Shown: piece by piece, positions 31,933 to 40,468 of the stretch | How positions within the stretch are numbered: position 1 is the stretch's first letter | Layout of the letters: the number at the start of each line of letters is the position of its first letter | Assembly (NCBI GenBank): GCA_034003325.1 | Contig: JAVEYW010000024.1 | Span: 1 to 49,758 of the forward strand | DNA length: 49,758 nt | Direction of reading: 5' to 3' | Source of the DNA: Desulfobacterales bacterium | Lineage (GTDB): Bacteria > Desulfobacterota > Desulfobacteria > Desulfobacterales > JAFDDL01 | Notes under the pieces: generated by a model | Told to the model about the DNA's origin: nothing | The model's database searches: none | The model's input: the letters and a program-made list of their open reading frames with translations, nothing else | Program-made: the position numbers and the translations under genes

Positions 31933-32694
31933 TCAATGAACCACGGTCCCGAGACTGTAGATGGTGACCGCTTCGGCTTCTGCTGTCGCATTGGTGACGA
32001 CCGCAAGGAACCGCTTGCTGTTGTTCTGGGCGATGGTCATCGTCCCGGACAGCGTTATCCCAGCACCCGCCGTGACGGTGATGGTCTCATCGCCATCCGC
32101 AGTATTTCGGATTGTGAATTCGAAGCTTGAGGTGACAATCGCACCGGCAACCGCTGCAACTATTTGCGCCGCTGTCGGGGTAACATCTTCGCGCCCTGCG
32201 CCGGCCGGATCCCTCAAAATCAACCCGCCGACAAGATTTGCCGCCGTATAGGTCGCCACACCGGCAGTATTGATGGTCGCAACTGCCGTTATCCCCTGCA
32301 CCGCGTCATTGATGGCCGGGAACGGGGAGGTCAACAGAACCGTCGCCAGATCATTTTCAGCACCGGCCGCACCCACGACCATTGCGCGGGTATAGGTCGG
32401 GGCAGCCGTGTTCACCTCTCCCTTACCGGCGTCGGCCGCGTCCACATACTCGTGTTTGACGAAGGCGCCAACCCCCAGCGCGGCATTCGCAACCATCTTG
32501 CTGACGCCGAAAATCCGCACCACGGCCGCTTCTCCTGCAGCAGGGGCATTCTGCAAAATACCGATAGACACCTCGGCGGCCGTGTCCGGACGCCTGACAC
32601 CGGTGCTGGCCAGCACGACAAAGCGATACTGGTCATTCACCAGCGACTCGGCAGCCGGAAAACTGACATCCAATACTTTCTGTTCGTAAGCCAT
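31933..32694 (-). CDS. Capsid decoration protein (DUF2190/gpD position)
   Basis: 253 residues from ATG 32694, which has GGAGGG 7 nt upstream; the in-frame start at 32730 overlaps the protease. Residues 1-110 resemble DUF2190 capsid cement proteins (LVNDQYRFVVLASTGVRRPD; GVGAFVKHEYVDAADAGKGE). A second Ala/Thr-rich domain follows, ending in SGTMTIAQNNSKRFLAVVTN, a beta-sandwich that may project from the capsid. Longer than typical DUF2190 proteins (about 110-130). Confidence 0.72.
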   Translation of the reverse strand: MAYEQKVLDVSFPAAESLVNDQYRFVVLASTGVRRPDTAAEVSIGILQNAPAAGEAAVVRIFGVSKMVANAALGVGAFVKHEYVDAADAGKGEVNTAAPTYTRAMVVGAAGAENDLATVLLTSPFPAINDAVQGITAVATINTAGVATYTAANLVGGLILRDPAGAGREDVTPTAAQIVAAVAGAIVTSSFEFTIRNTADGDETITVTAGAGITLSGTMTIAQNNSKRFLAVVTNATAEAEAVTIYSLGTVVH

Positions 32695-32708
32695 TTTTTC
32701 ACCCTCCT

Positions 32709-33170
32709 TTATACGGTGAATTGAGACCAATATTTATCGGCCAGGGTTTTGTCTTCCGTTAGAATCCGCGTGGTCGCATCCGCCAACGAAATCTTTTCCT
32801 TCACCGACAACGCCAGGGCCTGCCTAGATACTTCCGCCGCTGGATCGGTGATGACCGGTGCCGGGGTTGCCGGGGTCTGATGCCCGATGGCGTTATTCCC
32901 GGACGCCGCGAGCGCCGCAAGTTCCGCCGTTTTCCGCTCCTTTTCCGCCTTGTAAAACAGCTTGAAGGCGCCATCGACGCTGGTTCCATCCTTGATCGCC
33001 TGAAGCGTGGCCGTGGAATCCGCATTTTCAGACAGGATCGCTGTCACCCTCTCACGTTCGGCGCTTGCCGCTTCCACCCTTGCCGAATTGACGTCCACGG
33101 ACGCCGCCCCCAGCGCAAACACTTCATCATAGAGCGCAGGGTGCTTTTCCTTAAGCTCTTTCAGATCCAT
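32709..33170 (-). CDS. Nested scaffold protein (Nu3-like), internal start
   Basis: An in-frame ATG at 33170, codon 189 of the protease gene, has GGAGGG exactly 6 nt upstream, a stronger site than most genes here. The product (MDLKELKEKHPALYDEVFAL onward, 153 aa) is the helical C-terminal part, rich in Ala, Glu and Lys, as scaffolds are. Lambda makes Nu3 from within gene C in the same way. Its function in prohead assembly is inferred. Confidence 0.65.
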   Translation of the reverse strand: MDLKELKEKHPALYDEVFALGAASVDVNSARVEAASAERERVTAILSENADSTATLQAIKDGTSVDGAFKLFYKAEKERKTAELAALAASGNNAIGHQTPATPAPVITDPAAEVSRQALALSVKEKISLADATTRILTEDKTLADKYWSQFTV

Positions 33171-33734
33171 GTCGGACCCTCCTTCGGTATAAAAGGTTGT
33201 TTCAACAGACACCCTGTCCCCGGCTGATAGCAGCGCGATCGACGTGTCGTTATCGGCCCCCCACGGGACCACAGAGACCTCACCGACAAGCGATTTGGTC
33301 CATACTTCCACATTCGGCCCGGACAACACCTTGCCGTTTACTTCCATCGTTTCCTTTGCGCCGAGCTGCCGGATTTGAAGCGGCCGGACGCCGACCGATG
33401 CCTGCCAGGGGAATCCTTCGTCCGCGAGTGCCAGCACCTCTTTCCCGGCATCGGTCGAATCCGAGAAAACGCCGGAAAGGGACAGGCCCGCATCGTCTTT
33501 GGCGGTTTTTTCCGACCATCCGACAATTTTCCCATGGTCATGGCTTCTCAGAATCGGCACCTTCGCCTTTGTTTTGATCCCCTTGATGTCGATAACGAAC
33601 GCGCCGAACCAGGTGTCGATCTGCTTGCCGGTATAAGCCAAAACGGAAAACCGCCTGCTTTTCGATCCCTCTGCGGCTTCGGACAATTCAACCGGCGCCG
33701 ATATGTTGACTATCGATCGTTCAATCTTTGGCAT
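32709..33734 (-). CDS. Prohead protease fused to scaffold
   Basis: 341 residues from ATG 33734, preceded by AGGAGA; longer versions are highly basic out-of-frame reading of the portal end. The N-terminal domain has a protease look: LRSHDHGKIVGW supplies the catalytic-type His (~66), and FPWQASVGVRPL the Ser (~116), like S78/HK97-type proteases. The helical C-terminal third matches the nested scaffold. It processes the prohead during maturation. Overlaps the portal gene by 14 nt. Confidence 0.8.
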   Translation of the reverse strand: MPKIERSIVNISAPVELSEAAEGSKSRRFSVLAYTGKQIDTWFGAFVIDIKGIKTKAKVPILRSHDHGKIVGWSEKTAKDDAGLSLSGVFSDSTDAGKEVLALADEGFPWQASVGVRPLQIRQLGAKETMEVNGKVLSGPNVEVWTKSLVGEVSVVPWGADNDTSIALLSAGDRVSVETTFYTEGGSDMDLKELKEKHPALYDEVFALGAASVDVNSARVEAASAERERVTAILSENADSTATLQAIKDGTSVDGAFKLFYKAEKERKTAELAALAASGNNAIGHQTPATPAPVITDPAAEVSRQALALSVKEKISLADATTRILTEDKTLADKYWSQFTV

Positions 33735-35259
33735 TTTGTTTATCTCCTTCTTCTGGTTCATCCGGCGGCGGCGTTTTGGCTTTCGGCTGCGCCGACAGAT
33801 CGAGCCCAAGCTCCTTCGCCTTGCGGTCCTCCCGCGCTTTTTGCTCCAGGACCTCTTCCCAGTCCCGCCCCTGGCCGGCGGCTTCCTCGGCAAGGGTTGA
33901 CAGCCCGTAGTCCATGGCAAGTTTCGAGGCTTCAACTTCCTTTACCGGGTCGACCCATCCCCATCCGCCGCCGATCCAGGAGCATCGACACAATTCCTGG
34001 CGGAATTTGTAGAAATCGGGCGCATCGAAGTGGCCCCGAAGATACGCTTCCTCAAGGACCAGTTCCCATATCGGCTGACAAAACTTTTTGGAAAACCACG
34101 TCCGCCAGTTCATGAAATGCCGGCGGCCTTCCAGCAGTGCGGCGCGGGCCGACGAGTAATTTGTTTTCGAGAAATCCTTCAGCAGCAGTTCATATGGCAT
34201 TCCGAGAGAAACGCCGATGAGACGCAGCACGCCCTCCACAAAAGGCGCGAAGGCATCGCCCGGGCGCTTCGGGTCGACCACATTGATCGATTCCCCGACA
34301 TTGAGGTAATGGACAAGGCCGGGTTCGATCCCCTGGACCCTGGAGCCGTCCGCCGCCCGGGTACTTCCGGCCTGGCTTGCGGCCATCCCCAACGGATCTG
34401 CGTTTGTGATAAAAATAGCGAGGCACGCGGCGACCCGTGCGGCAACCACTTCCGCCTCAAGGTAGTCGGCAAGGTGCTTAAAAAAGGACATCGCAGGGGC
34501 GAAGAATGGAACGCCGCGTAGCTGACCTACTCTTTTAGGCGGAAAAACGTGCAGGACCTGTGGTCTCCCGTTTTTGTCCCTTGCCGGAATCTCTTTATAT
34601 TCAACCTTGAGCGTCTCTTTCAGGTTCGGTTTTGAAAATGAATAGGCGATGGGTTGCCCCCTGTCGCCGAGCTTGATTCCCTGCTCAAATCCTTGATTCT
34701 CCGATATGCATCGGTCGGATTCAGCCAACTCTATCACGCGGCCGAGCGTGCGCCAGGGATCATTCGCCCATGTGGGAATGGCAAAAACCTCGCCGTCCTC
34801 GATTATTTTTCGGATGGCCAGGAACTGGATCTCGTCGAACGACAATCTGTCGTCGGCACCGGCGAGCGGTCCCCACGTCTCCCAGATGGTTTCCGCCTGC
34901 CGTTGCAGTTCTTCCGCGCGTTCTGGCGATACGCCGATTGCTTCCGCCCTGATTTTGGACTGAGGGGAAAGGCCGTGGCCGACAATGTTGACCGCCATGG
35001 TCTCGGTGGCGCCGCTTCCGACCGGATCATTCCGGTTGATGTCGCGGGATCTTTCCCGGAGCGTGGATAGTTCCCACTGGTCGGGTGTCGTGTTGGATTT
35101 GCCGAGGATCCAGTCCGCCATCAGGCGGGAATTTTCCGACCCGCGATACATGGCGTTGGAAAGTTTCAGCTTGGCCCGGGCCTCGCTGCGCCGAAGCGCC
35201 AGACCGGGCGCCACCACTTCGATGGAATTATCGATGATTTTCGTAATGAGGTTGGTCAT
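33721..35259 (-). CDS. Portal protein (lambda gpB-like)
   Basis: 512 residues. Typical gpB-type landmarks: RGSENSRLMADWILGKSNTT, then STLRERSRDINRNDPVGSGA near residues 64-83, PKRVGQLRGVPFFAPAMSFF, LLKDFSKTNYSSARAALLEG and a C-terminal WIGGGWGWVDPVKEVEASKL. It forms the dodecameric DNA channel at the head vertex. Length and sequence match PF05136-type portals. It is coupled to the gpW-like gene by a 4-nt overlap. Confidence 0.93.
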   Translation of the reverse strand: MTNLITKIIDNSIEVVAPGLALRRSEARAKLKLSNAMYRGSENSRLMADWILGKSNTTPDQWELSTLRERSRDINRNDPVGSGATETMAVNIVGHGLSPQSKIRAEAIGVSPERAEELQRQAETIWETWGPLAGADDRLSFDEIQFLAIRKIIEDGEVFAIPTWANDPWRTLGRVIELAESDRCISENQGFEQGIKLGDRGQPIAYSFSKPNLKETLKVEYKEIPARDKNGRPQVLHVFPPKRVGQLRGVPFFAPAMSFFKHLADYLEAEVVAARVAACLAIFITNADPLGMAASQAGSTRAADGSRVQGIEPGLVHYLNVGESINVVDPKRPGDAFAPFVEGVLRLIGVSLGMPYELLLKDFSKTNYSSARAALLEGRRHFMNWRTWFSKKFCQPIWELVLEEAYLRGHFDAPDFYKFRQELCRCSWIGGGWGWVDPVKEVEASKLAMDYGLSTLAEEAAGQGRDWEEVLEQKAREDRKAKELGLDLSAQPKAKTPPPDEPEEGDKQNAKD

Positions 35260-35489
35260 GACGGCCTCCCGAACCGGACCTTGTTGGAAGCGCCACCGGA
35301 GGCCGTCGCGTCTATTTTGTCAATCTGGGAGAGAAGCCACTTTTCTTCATCAAGGAGGGTTTTGAGCTGCCCCCGGACGACGCTCAAATCCTGTCCGACG
35401 GAATAAGACTGAACTTTTCGCGCCTTGGCGATTTCAACCCTCACCTCGGCAAGTCGTATGGATAAATCGTCTCTGGAATCGTATGGCAT
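35256..35489 (-). CDS. gpW-like head completion protein
   Basis: 77 residues, helical: DDLSIRLAEVRVEIAKARKV, then LKTLLDEEKWLLSQIDKIDA, ending in KVRFGRPS. The size, position directly before the portal gene and C-terminal GRP ending fit gpW-type joining proteins (also called DUF6148-like). It would seal the portal after packaging. It is the first gene after the terminator at 35491-35531. Confidence 0.7.
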   Translation of the reverse strand: MPYDSRDDLSIRLAEVRVEIAKARKVQSYSVGQDLSVVRGQLKTLLDEEKWLLSQIDKIDATASGGASNKVRFGRPS

Positions 35490-35490
35490 G

Positions 35491-35531
35491 AAAAAACCCC
35501 ATGAATAATTTTTCTCTAATTATCCATGGGG
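35491..35531 (-). terminator. Terminator between terminase block and head genes
   Basis: CCCCATGAATAATT and AATTATCCATGGGG form a 14-bp stem with one mismatch and a 7-nt loop, followed on the minus strand by TTTTTT (35496-35491). It ends just before the gpW start at 35489, so head and tail genes may need antitermination or their own promoter. Its T run is on the minus side. Confidence 0.75.
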
Positions 35532-35589
35532 CGGCCTGGTAAGCCAACAGGCATAAAATGGCATTATGGGGTATTAAAAAAAGTTTTTT

Positions 35590-35844
35590 TCACTCGAAAA
35601 ATTTTTGCGGATCGATTTTTCTTTGCTCAACGAATTTTTTCACGGACTCAAGTGAATACCGCCGGGTTTTGGGTCCCCCATTTCCGGAAACCGAAATATC
35701 GATGCTTTTCAGGATTCCGTGCTTTTCGTACATGTACACCTGGCCCTCGGATATCGACAGCATCCGCTGCACATCCACAGCCGTCAAATACCTGTCCTCA
35801 ATCGCGTCATTGACCGACTTGATACGCTCCCGCTTCATCGCCAT
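35590..35844 (-). CDS. AlpA/MerR-like HTH protein between terminase and gpW
   Basis: 84 residues. YLTAVDVQRMLSISEGQVYM begins a winged HTH, followed by RRYSLESVKKFVEQRK, a pattern shared by phage AlpA/excisionase-like and Nu1-like DNA-binding domains. It begins 5 nt downstream of the terminase large subunit and is followed by the terminator at 35491. The place is odd for a regulator; it could regulate late genes or assist terminase. Confidence 0.65.
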   Translation of the reverse strand: MAMKRERIKSVNDAIEDRYLTAVDVQRMLSISEGQVYMYEKHGILKSIDISVSGNGGPKTRRYSLESVKKFVEQRKIDPQKFFE

Positions 35845-35848
35845 CGAC

Positions 35849-37813
35849 TCATCTCCTTATCCAGTTATCACTGTTTCCAATCCAGGGTTGTTTCGCTTTC
35901 TCGATGATCATCTCCCGGTCCTTCTCCTTTCGTTTCCATGTTTTGATTCCCTTCATTTCGTGCGCGCACAGGTTCAGGACGGCGCAATCCCAAAGGTGAT
36001 TTTGCCGGCGCGCCGGACACTCCCAGAGCCCCTTTTCGTTCTGGAATTCAGCCGTCATGTGGAAGGCGTAGGCCTCCGGGAACTCGGAATGATACCGCCA
36101 CGCGCCGGGGTCTCCAGGGGATATGTCCAGCAACCTCGACAGCTCGTCTTTGTACACCTTGGTGTTGATATCGATCCGCTTCAGCCCGCCTGGGATCGGC
36201 TTCTTTCCGCCCGGGTAGTATTCCTGGTTCGCATATCGGTAGTTAAGGGTCATGTCCTGAAACCCCTTGGTCGGATAAATCATGCCCCGGTGTTTTCGGC
36301 AGAAATCATAGACCTCATTCGTCCGGTGGCCCATGGCATCCTGAAGCACCAGCACCACCGGGTACTCATTGCCCTCATCATCCATATACACGTTTCCCCA
36401 CAGGACCTTCTCCAATTCCAGAAACGATTCCACATATCCTTCTTGGACGCACCAACTGTCTTTTGAAAGCGTAGGCCCGCCCCATCCCCAGGCGCGGATC
36501 TCGTACCAAAACCCGTAATCCTGGGTATCGACGCCGGCCGTCAGCGCCGCCACAACACCTTTTCCGGGGACTCTTCCCCTCGGCCGGTCATCCTTCAGCC
36601 CCAAGATCTTCGACTCTTCCCGTTCCTTCTGGTAGACCCGCCACGGCTCGGCGGCAAAACCGTTGCTGAAATCCTTCAACTTCGTCTTATCCACAAGCCC
36701 CCGCAGAAACGCAGCCGCGCATTCGGACAGGGACACAAAGGGAGACAGCCAGGCCGGAATGTGAAACCCGATCCGCAGCGGCCGGAGGGATTTCAGGGCC
36801 GTCATCAGACCTCGGTCATGGGCCCGGTCCCGCCATTCGCCGGAACGAACGGCTTCGTTTCGATCGGTGTCGGTCCAGTGCGCGGTGCACTTCTCGCACT
36901 CGTACCAGGCAAGCTTTTCGGACTCGACGGCGTTCGGATCGGCGCCGGAGCCGTCCGGCCACTTGATCTGCTGAAACGCCATTTTCTGAGTGGCCCCGCA
37001 AGACGGGCAGCGCACCACGTAGTCGAACACCACCTCGGCTTCGTTCAGGGCCATCCAGATCGGGCCGGTCTCTATCGTCGGCGAGCTGGTGATCCAGATC
37101 TTACGCATGTGTCCGAAGTTTCGGGTTCTTTTCTTTGCGAGGTCGATCGGCCCGGCCTCTTTTTTGTTGGCCGTTTCGGGGAACTTGTCCACCTCATCCA
37201 AAAAGACGTATGGCAGGGGCTTGGATGCCAGGCGCGAGGCCGAATTCGCCCACGCCATGTAAATTCTCATGTGTTGGAGGTTTATCCGAAGGGAGCTTTC
37301 GTCATCGACATAGCCTGTCGCGTAGGACCTGAGCCGGCGGCTGTCCCGGAACATCGGCTGGATACGATCTTTGTTGGTTTCTTTCGCCGCGTTTTCATCC
37401 GGAAACACGATCAGCGCATTACCCGGTTTCCGGTCGGCGGCGTACCCAAGGCAGGTGAGAACCCCTTCCGTTTTTGCCGCCTGGGGTGCTGCGCAAACCA
37501 CAATTTCCTGCACCGACGGAAAAAACGACGCGTCCATAACGCCCGCCACATATGGGACGTTCCGGTTTTTCCATGGGCCAGGAATCGGCGCGTCCTGTGG
37601 AAGAACACGGTGTTTTTCCGCCCACTCGGAAACCGGGATCTGCGCGCGCTTCCGCAAAATCCGCTTTTCCTGCCGGGAGAACCTCAATGGCAAATAGACC
37701 GCCCCATTTTCTTTGCGCACCGAGATATAAAACCGCCCGATGGCCTCCATGCCGCCGGCGGTGTTGATCCATCGTGGGTTTATTCTGATGTGTTGGGGTA
37801 GATCTGGTGTCAT
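35849..37813 (-). CDS. Terminase large subunit (gpA family)
   Basis: 654 residues from ATG 37813. The ATPase part has AAPQAAKTEG (Walker-A like) and PYVFLDEVDKFPE (Walker B). A zinc ribbon (CPSC ... CEKC) follows, and the nuclease half has AALTAGVDTQDYGFWYEIRA and later VLVLQDAMGH. This matches PF05876. It cuts and pumps DNA into proheads. Longer in-frame starts (to 38014) overlap the upstream gene and look non-coding; GGAGAG precedes the chosen ATG by about 10 nt. Confidence 0.9.
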   Translation of the reverse strand: MTPDLPQHIRINPRWINTAGGMEAIGRFYISVRKENGAVYLPLRFSRQEKRILRKRAQIPVSEWAEKHRVLPQDAPIPGPWKNRNVPYVAGVMDASFFPSVQEIVVCAAPQAAKTEGVLTCLGYAADRKPGNALIVFPDENAAKETNKDRIQPMFRDSRRLRSYATGYVDDESSLRINLQHMRIYMAWANSASRLASKPLPYVFLDEVDKFPETANKKEAGPIDLAKKRTRNFGHMRKIWITSSPTIETGPIWMALNEAEVVFDYVVRCPSCGATQKMAFQQIKWPDGSGADPNAVESEKLAWYECEKCTAHWTDTDRNEAVRSGEWRDRAHDRGLMTALKSLRPLRIGFHIPAWLSPFVSLSECAAAFLRGLVDKTKLKDFSNGFAAEPWRVYQKEREESKILGLKDDRPRGRVPGKGVVAALTAGVDTQDYGFWYEIRAWGWGGPTLSKDSWCVQEGYVESFLELEKVLWGNVYMDDEGNEYPVVLVLQDAMGHRTNEVYDFCRKHRGMIYPTKGFQDMTLNYRYANQEYYPGGKKPIPGGLKRIDINTKVYKDELSRLLDISPGDPGAWRYHSEFPEAYAFHMTAEFQNEKGLWECPARRQNHLWDCAVLNLCAHEMKGIKTWKRKEKDREMIIEKAKQPWIGNSDNWIRR

Positions 37814-37817
37814 CAGG

Positions 37818-38102
37818 TTATATCTCTCCATCATAATACACGCCGAAAAGCTTATCGCAAATGCGAAGCGCCTCACTTGCATACTTCGGCACACCGTCTG
37901 GGGCTCCAAAAAGCATACAACGGCTTTCTTCCGCTTTCTCGCCGTGCTTCCAAAAGCTGCATTCCACCCATCCGGTCCCATCATAGCAGTGCCCGCGCAT
38001 CGGCCCACCAACATACTCGGGGCCTGGTGTTTTGATAACTCTCATTTCAATTCCCCCATGAGTAGCAGAAATAACGTTTTTCATTTTCAACGCTTCATCC
38101 AT
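37818..38102 (-). CDS. Small hypothetical protein between terminase genes
   Basis: 94 residues. Contains MRVIKTPGPEYVGGPMRGHC, DGTGWVECSFWKHGEK and three cysteines; a small beta fold is likely. No family is recognised. It overlaps the stop of the terminase small subunit gene by 1 nt and ends 4 nt before the large subunit start, so it belongs to the packaging operon. Confidence 0.6.
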   Translation of the reverse strand: MDEALKMKNVISATHGGIEMRVIKTPGPEYVGGPMRGHCYDGTGWVECSFWKHGEKAEESRCMLFGAPDGVPKYASEALRICDKLFGVYYDGEI

Positions 38103-38845
38103 TATGCCGCCACACCTCCCGCCGATAAATCAATCCCAAACTCCTCCAGCGCGCACATCTGGTTCAAAACGTCGTCCAGATCGGCATAAATCATGTCCAA
38201 AAACACGCCAGCCTTCTGGGGGTTCCCGCCGGCAATAGAGATGTAATCCGTGGCTTTTGTCCGAAGGAGGCCTCGGAATATGCTTTCAACAGCGCCAAGC
38301 TTCAATGCGAATTCGGTCTTGACGTCCGTTTTCAGCAAGTATTTCCCTCGCTCCTTTTCTATTTCGAATTTTGCCTTTTCGGTCTGGGCCTCAAGACGTT
38401 CGATTTCGACTTTTGTTTTCCGCGCGTGCAGCATGTCTACCTGGCCGGCCGCACGGTCCGACAGTTTTTCGAGGCCTGCCCGGGTGATATAGGCGCTTGC
38501 CTCTGAGTGCGTGATGGTTCCGTCCGGATCGACACGGATCAGCCCTGCATCACGGTCCTTGTAGACCTTACTCTTTTTGATCTTGTATCCCTCGGCTTGC
38601 AGATATTCAACGACGGCCATGATGTTCGGAAATACCGGCTGCTCCGAAAAATACTTGGCGTTCAGCGATTCGATCGTGCGCTGGAGGGCCTCCTCTGTCG
38701 CCTGCCAGTTTTTCAGGTTCGCGGCGGATCGGTCCGAGATGTAGGCTGCGACCAGGTCCTCATTCGCAGCCGTCAAAACCCGCAATTTGGCGGCTTCGGC
38801 CTCACTTGCCGCTTCGATCAGTTTTTCAATTATTTCCTTGTCCAT
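38102..38845 (-). CDS. Terminase small subunit (Nu1-like)
   Basis: 247 residues. An early HTH-like region (NIMAVVEYLQAEGYKIKKSK, then VYKDRDAGLI near 94-103) resembles the winged helix of Nu1. A Glu/Lys-rich helical segment follows (KTKVEIERLEAQTEKAKFEI), then a C-terminal domain. It should recognise the packaging site and recruit the large subunit. The site itself (cos or pac) cannot be located by eye. Confidence 0.78.
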   Translation of the reverse strand: MDKEIIEKLIEAASEAEAAKLRVLTAANEDLVAAYISDRSAANLKNWQATEEALQRTIESLNAKYFSEQPVFPNIMAVVEYLQAEGYKIKKSKVYKDRDAGLIRVDPDGTITHSEASAYITRAGLEKLSDRAAGQVDMLHARKTKVEIERLEAQTEKAKFEIEKERGKYLLKTDVKTEFALKLGAVESIFRGLLRTKATDYISIAGGNPQKAGVFLDMIYADLDDVLNQMCALEEFGIDLSAGGVAA

Positions 38846-38861
38846 GGCCTGATTTTCTCAT

Positions 38862-40229
38862 TCAAACACGTAAAAAAAAGTTGCGGCCGTCGATTCTCTC
38901 TTTCGGATGCCTCCCGATGAACCGGCTCACGTTTTCATCGAAATACACAAGCTTGCTGATTCGTTTACTGGCCACCTCATTCCGCCAACTTGGCGGCCAT
39001 TCCAGTTTGAGCCGCTTCGGTGTTGAATATATTCTGACCGGGTGCTGCTTCAGCAGCTCGCCGAGTTCCATCACGGTTTCTGGAAACGCCGGTTTCTGAG
39101 GCTGGGGCTTCGGAGCTGACTCTTTTACCACGGCCTTTTCCGGCAACAACGGTTTCGGCCCATCGGCCGGTGGTGTCTCGTTGATGTGCCACGCCGGCGG
39201 AAGCCCGGCAAGAACCCAGGACCGAACATCCACCGACCTAAAAACATCTCCGGGATCCTTCCCGTCCGGAACCGGCCACCGATCCGCCTGTATGAAATTA
39301 TCCAACCACCAGCCACTTGCCTTTTCGCCGGCCGCATCCGAATCCAGAGAGACCAGCAAAACAGCGGCAGCCGATATATCCGCCGCGCAACGGGAATCCG
39401 GCTTGCTCGCGGAGGTCCCCAGGGCCACAACACCAGTCAGGTCTCCCGCGTCCTGGCCGATCAGGATTCCATCAAGTTCGGATTCGACCACCATATAGGC
39501 GCGTTGCCTTTTCCCGATCAGCATGATGGCCGGAGACGACCCCGGAACGAAATAATACCTTGGCCCGTTATTTGACTGCACATCCACCTTCGGCCGGCGG
39601 ATCCGTATCCGGTAAACGGGCCCGTCAACCAGATACGGGATGACCAGCCCGCGGGGAATCCACAATTTTTTCGGCTTTCCGGTTTTTTCAACGATTTCTG
39701 TTGGAAGCCCCCAGCTTTCTCGAGGCCGGTAAAAATCCTTCCCGTTGATCCCTAGCCGGAACCGCCGCGCGCCATCCGCCGTAATACCGCGCTCACGGTG
39801 AAGCTTGTCGAGAGCCGGCGGATTGCTCATCAGCGCATCATGCGCCTGGTTAACGAACACAGCCGCCTTTTCAGACCATAAATCCGCCGGCGCGTCGTAA
39901 GCCGTGGGGGTGAAAACCGCCTTCTGGGCGGTATTTGAGTGAAGAATGGGCTTTGTGTACCCATACTCCCGCCCTTCAATCCCGGCCTCTTGGCAGGCCT
40001 GTTTGTAGGAAAGCCCGTCCGCCTGCATGAAAAAGGCGATAAGATCACCGCTTTTTCCGCAGAACCGGCACCACCAGCCGCCGCCCTTCCACTTCGGGTG
40101 GCTTGGCCAGACATGGAACCGGTCGTTTCCATCCTTGCAGAAAGGACAAGGCCCGACGAACTCTGCGCCATGACGCTTCCCGTTCGGCCTGAGCTGCACT
40201 TTCGATTGAACCGCGGTTAGTATGTCCAT
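38862..40229 (-). CDS. CHC2/Toprim DNA primase
   Basis: 455 residues. The N-terminal zinc finger has CPFC (28-31) and CRFC (54-57), as in CHC2 primases. A Toprim core follows (VVESELDGILIG and LLVSLDSDAAG). The C-terminal third is Pro-rich, then a basic domain. It should prime phage DNA replication. It follows the helicase gene after the 240-bp repeat region at 40230-40468. Confidence 0.9.
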   Translation of the reverse strand: MDILTAVQSKVQLRPNGKRHGAEFVGPCPFCKDGNDRFHVWPSHPKWKGGGWWCRFCGKSGDLIAFFMQADGLSYKQACQEAGIEGREYGYTKPILHSNTAQKAVFTPTAYDAPADLWSEKAAVFVNQAHDALMSNPPALDKLHRERGITADGARRFRLGINGKDFYRPRESWGLPTEIVEKTGKPKKLWIPRGLVIPYLVDGPVYRIRIRRPKVDVQSNNGPRYYFVPGSSPAIMLIGKRQRAYMVVESELDGILIGQDAGDLTGVVALGTSASKPDSRCAADISAAAVLLVSLDSDAAGEKASGWWLDNFIQADRWPVPDGKDPGDVFRSVDVRSWVLAGLPPAWHINETPPADGPKPLLPEKAVVKESAPKPQPQKPAFPETVMELGELLKQHPVRIYSTPKRLKLEWPPSWRNEVASKRISKLVYFDENVSRFIGRHPKERIDGRNFFLRV

Positions 40230-40231
40230 TT

Positions 40232-40448
40232 AATCTTCCAATCTTCCAAGGTATCCGCCAAAACTTTTTCCCAATTTTTTCAACCCCTTTAGAACATCCA
40301 CCCTATTTTTCTCTTTTTCAAAATGCATAGCAAAAAAGATAAAAATATATATTTATTCCGTCTTCATATATCCGCCAAAGCGCAAATATATTAATATATC
40401 GGTATGATAATGCTTTGGAAGATCGTGTTTAAATCCGCTAATCTTCCA
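40232..40448. repeat. Iteron-like repeats, candidate replication origin
   Basis: The motif AATCTTCCA occurs at 40232-40240, 40240-40248 and 40440-40448, and inverted (TTGGAAGAT) at 40415-40423. TATCCGCCAAA occurs at 40252-40262 and 40369-40379, with a relative (AAATCCGCTAA) at 40431. An AT-rich tract lies between (40300-40410). This is the only long gap in the replication operon. An origin or binding region for the P4-type protein is likely. Confidence 0.55.
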
Positions 40449-40468
40449 AAATTTTATGGCCGGACCGT

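Noticed and set aside
36761..37801. Plus-strand 346-codon frame opposite terminase
   Set aside because: Antisense shadow of a gene with clear terminase motifs.
38102..38845. cos or pac site near the terminase small subunit gene
   Set aside because: A packaging site is expected nearby, but no cohesive-end signature can be supported by eye.
40232..40448. CRISPR array
   Set aside because: The repeats are 9-11 bp, irregularly spaced and partly inverted; no cas gene is present. No CRISPR array was seen anywhere in the window.
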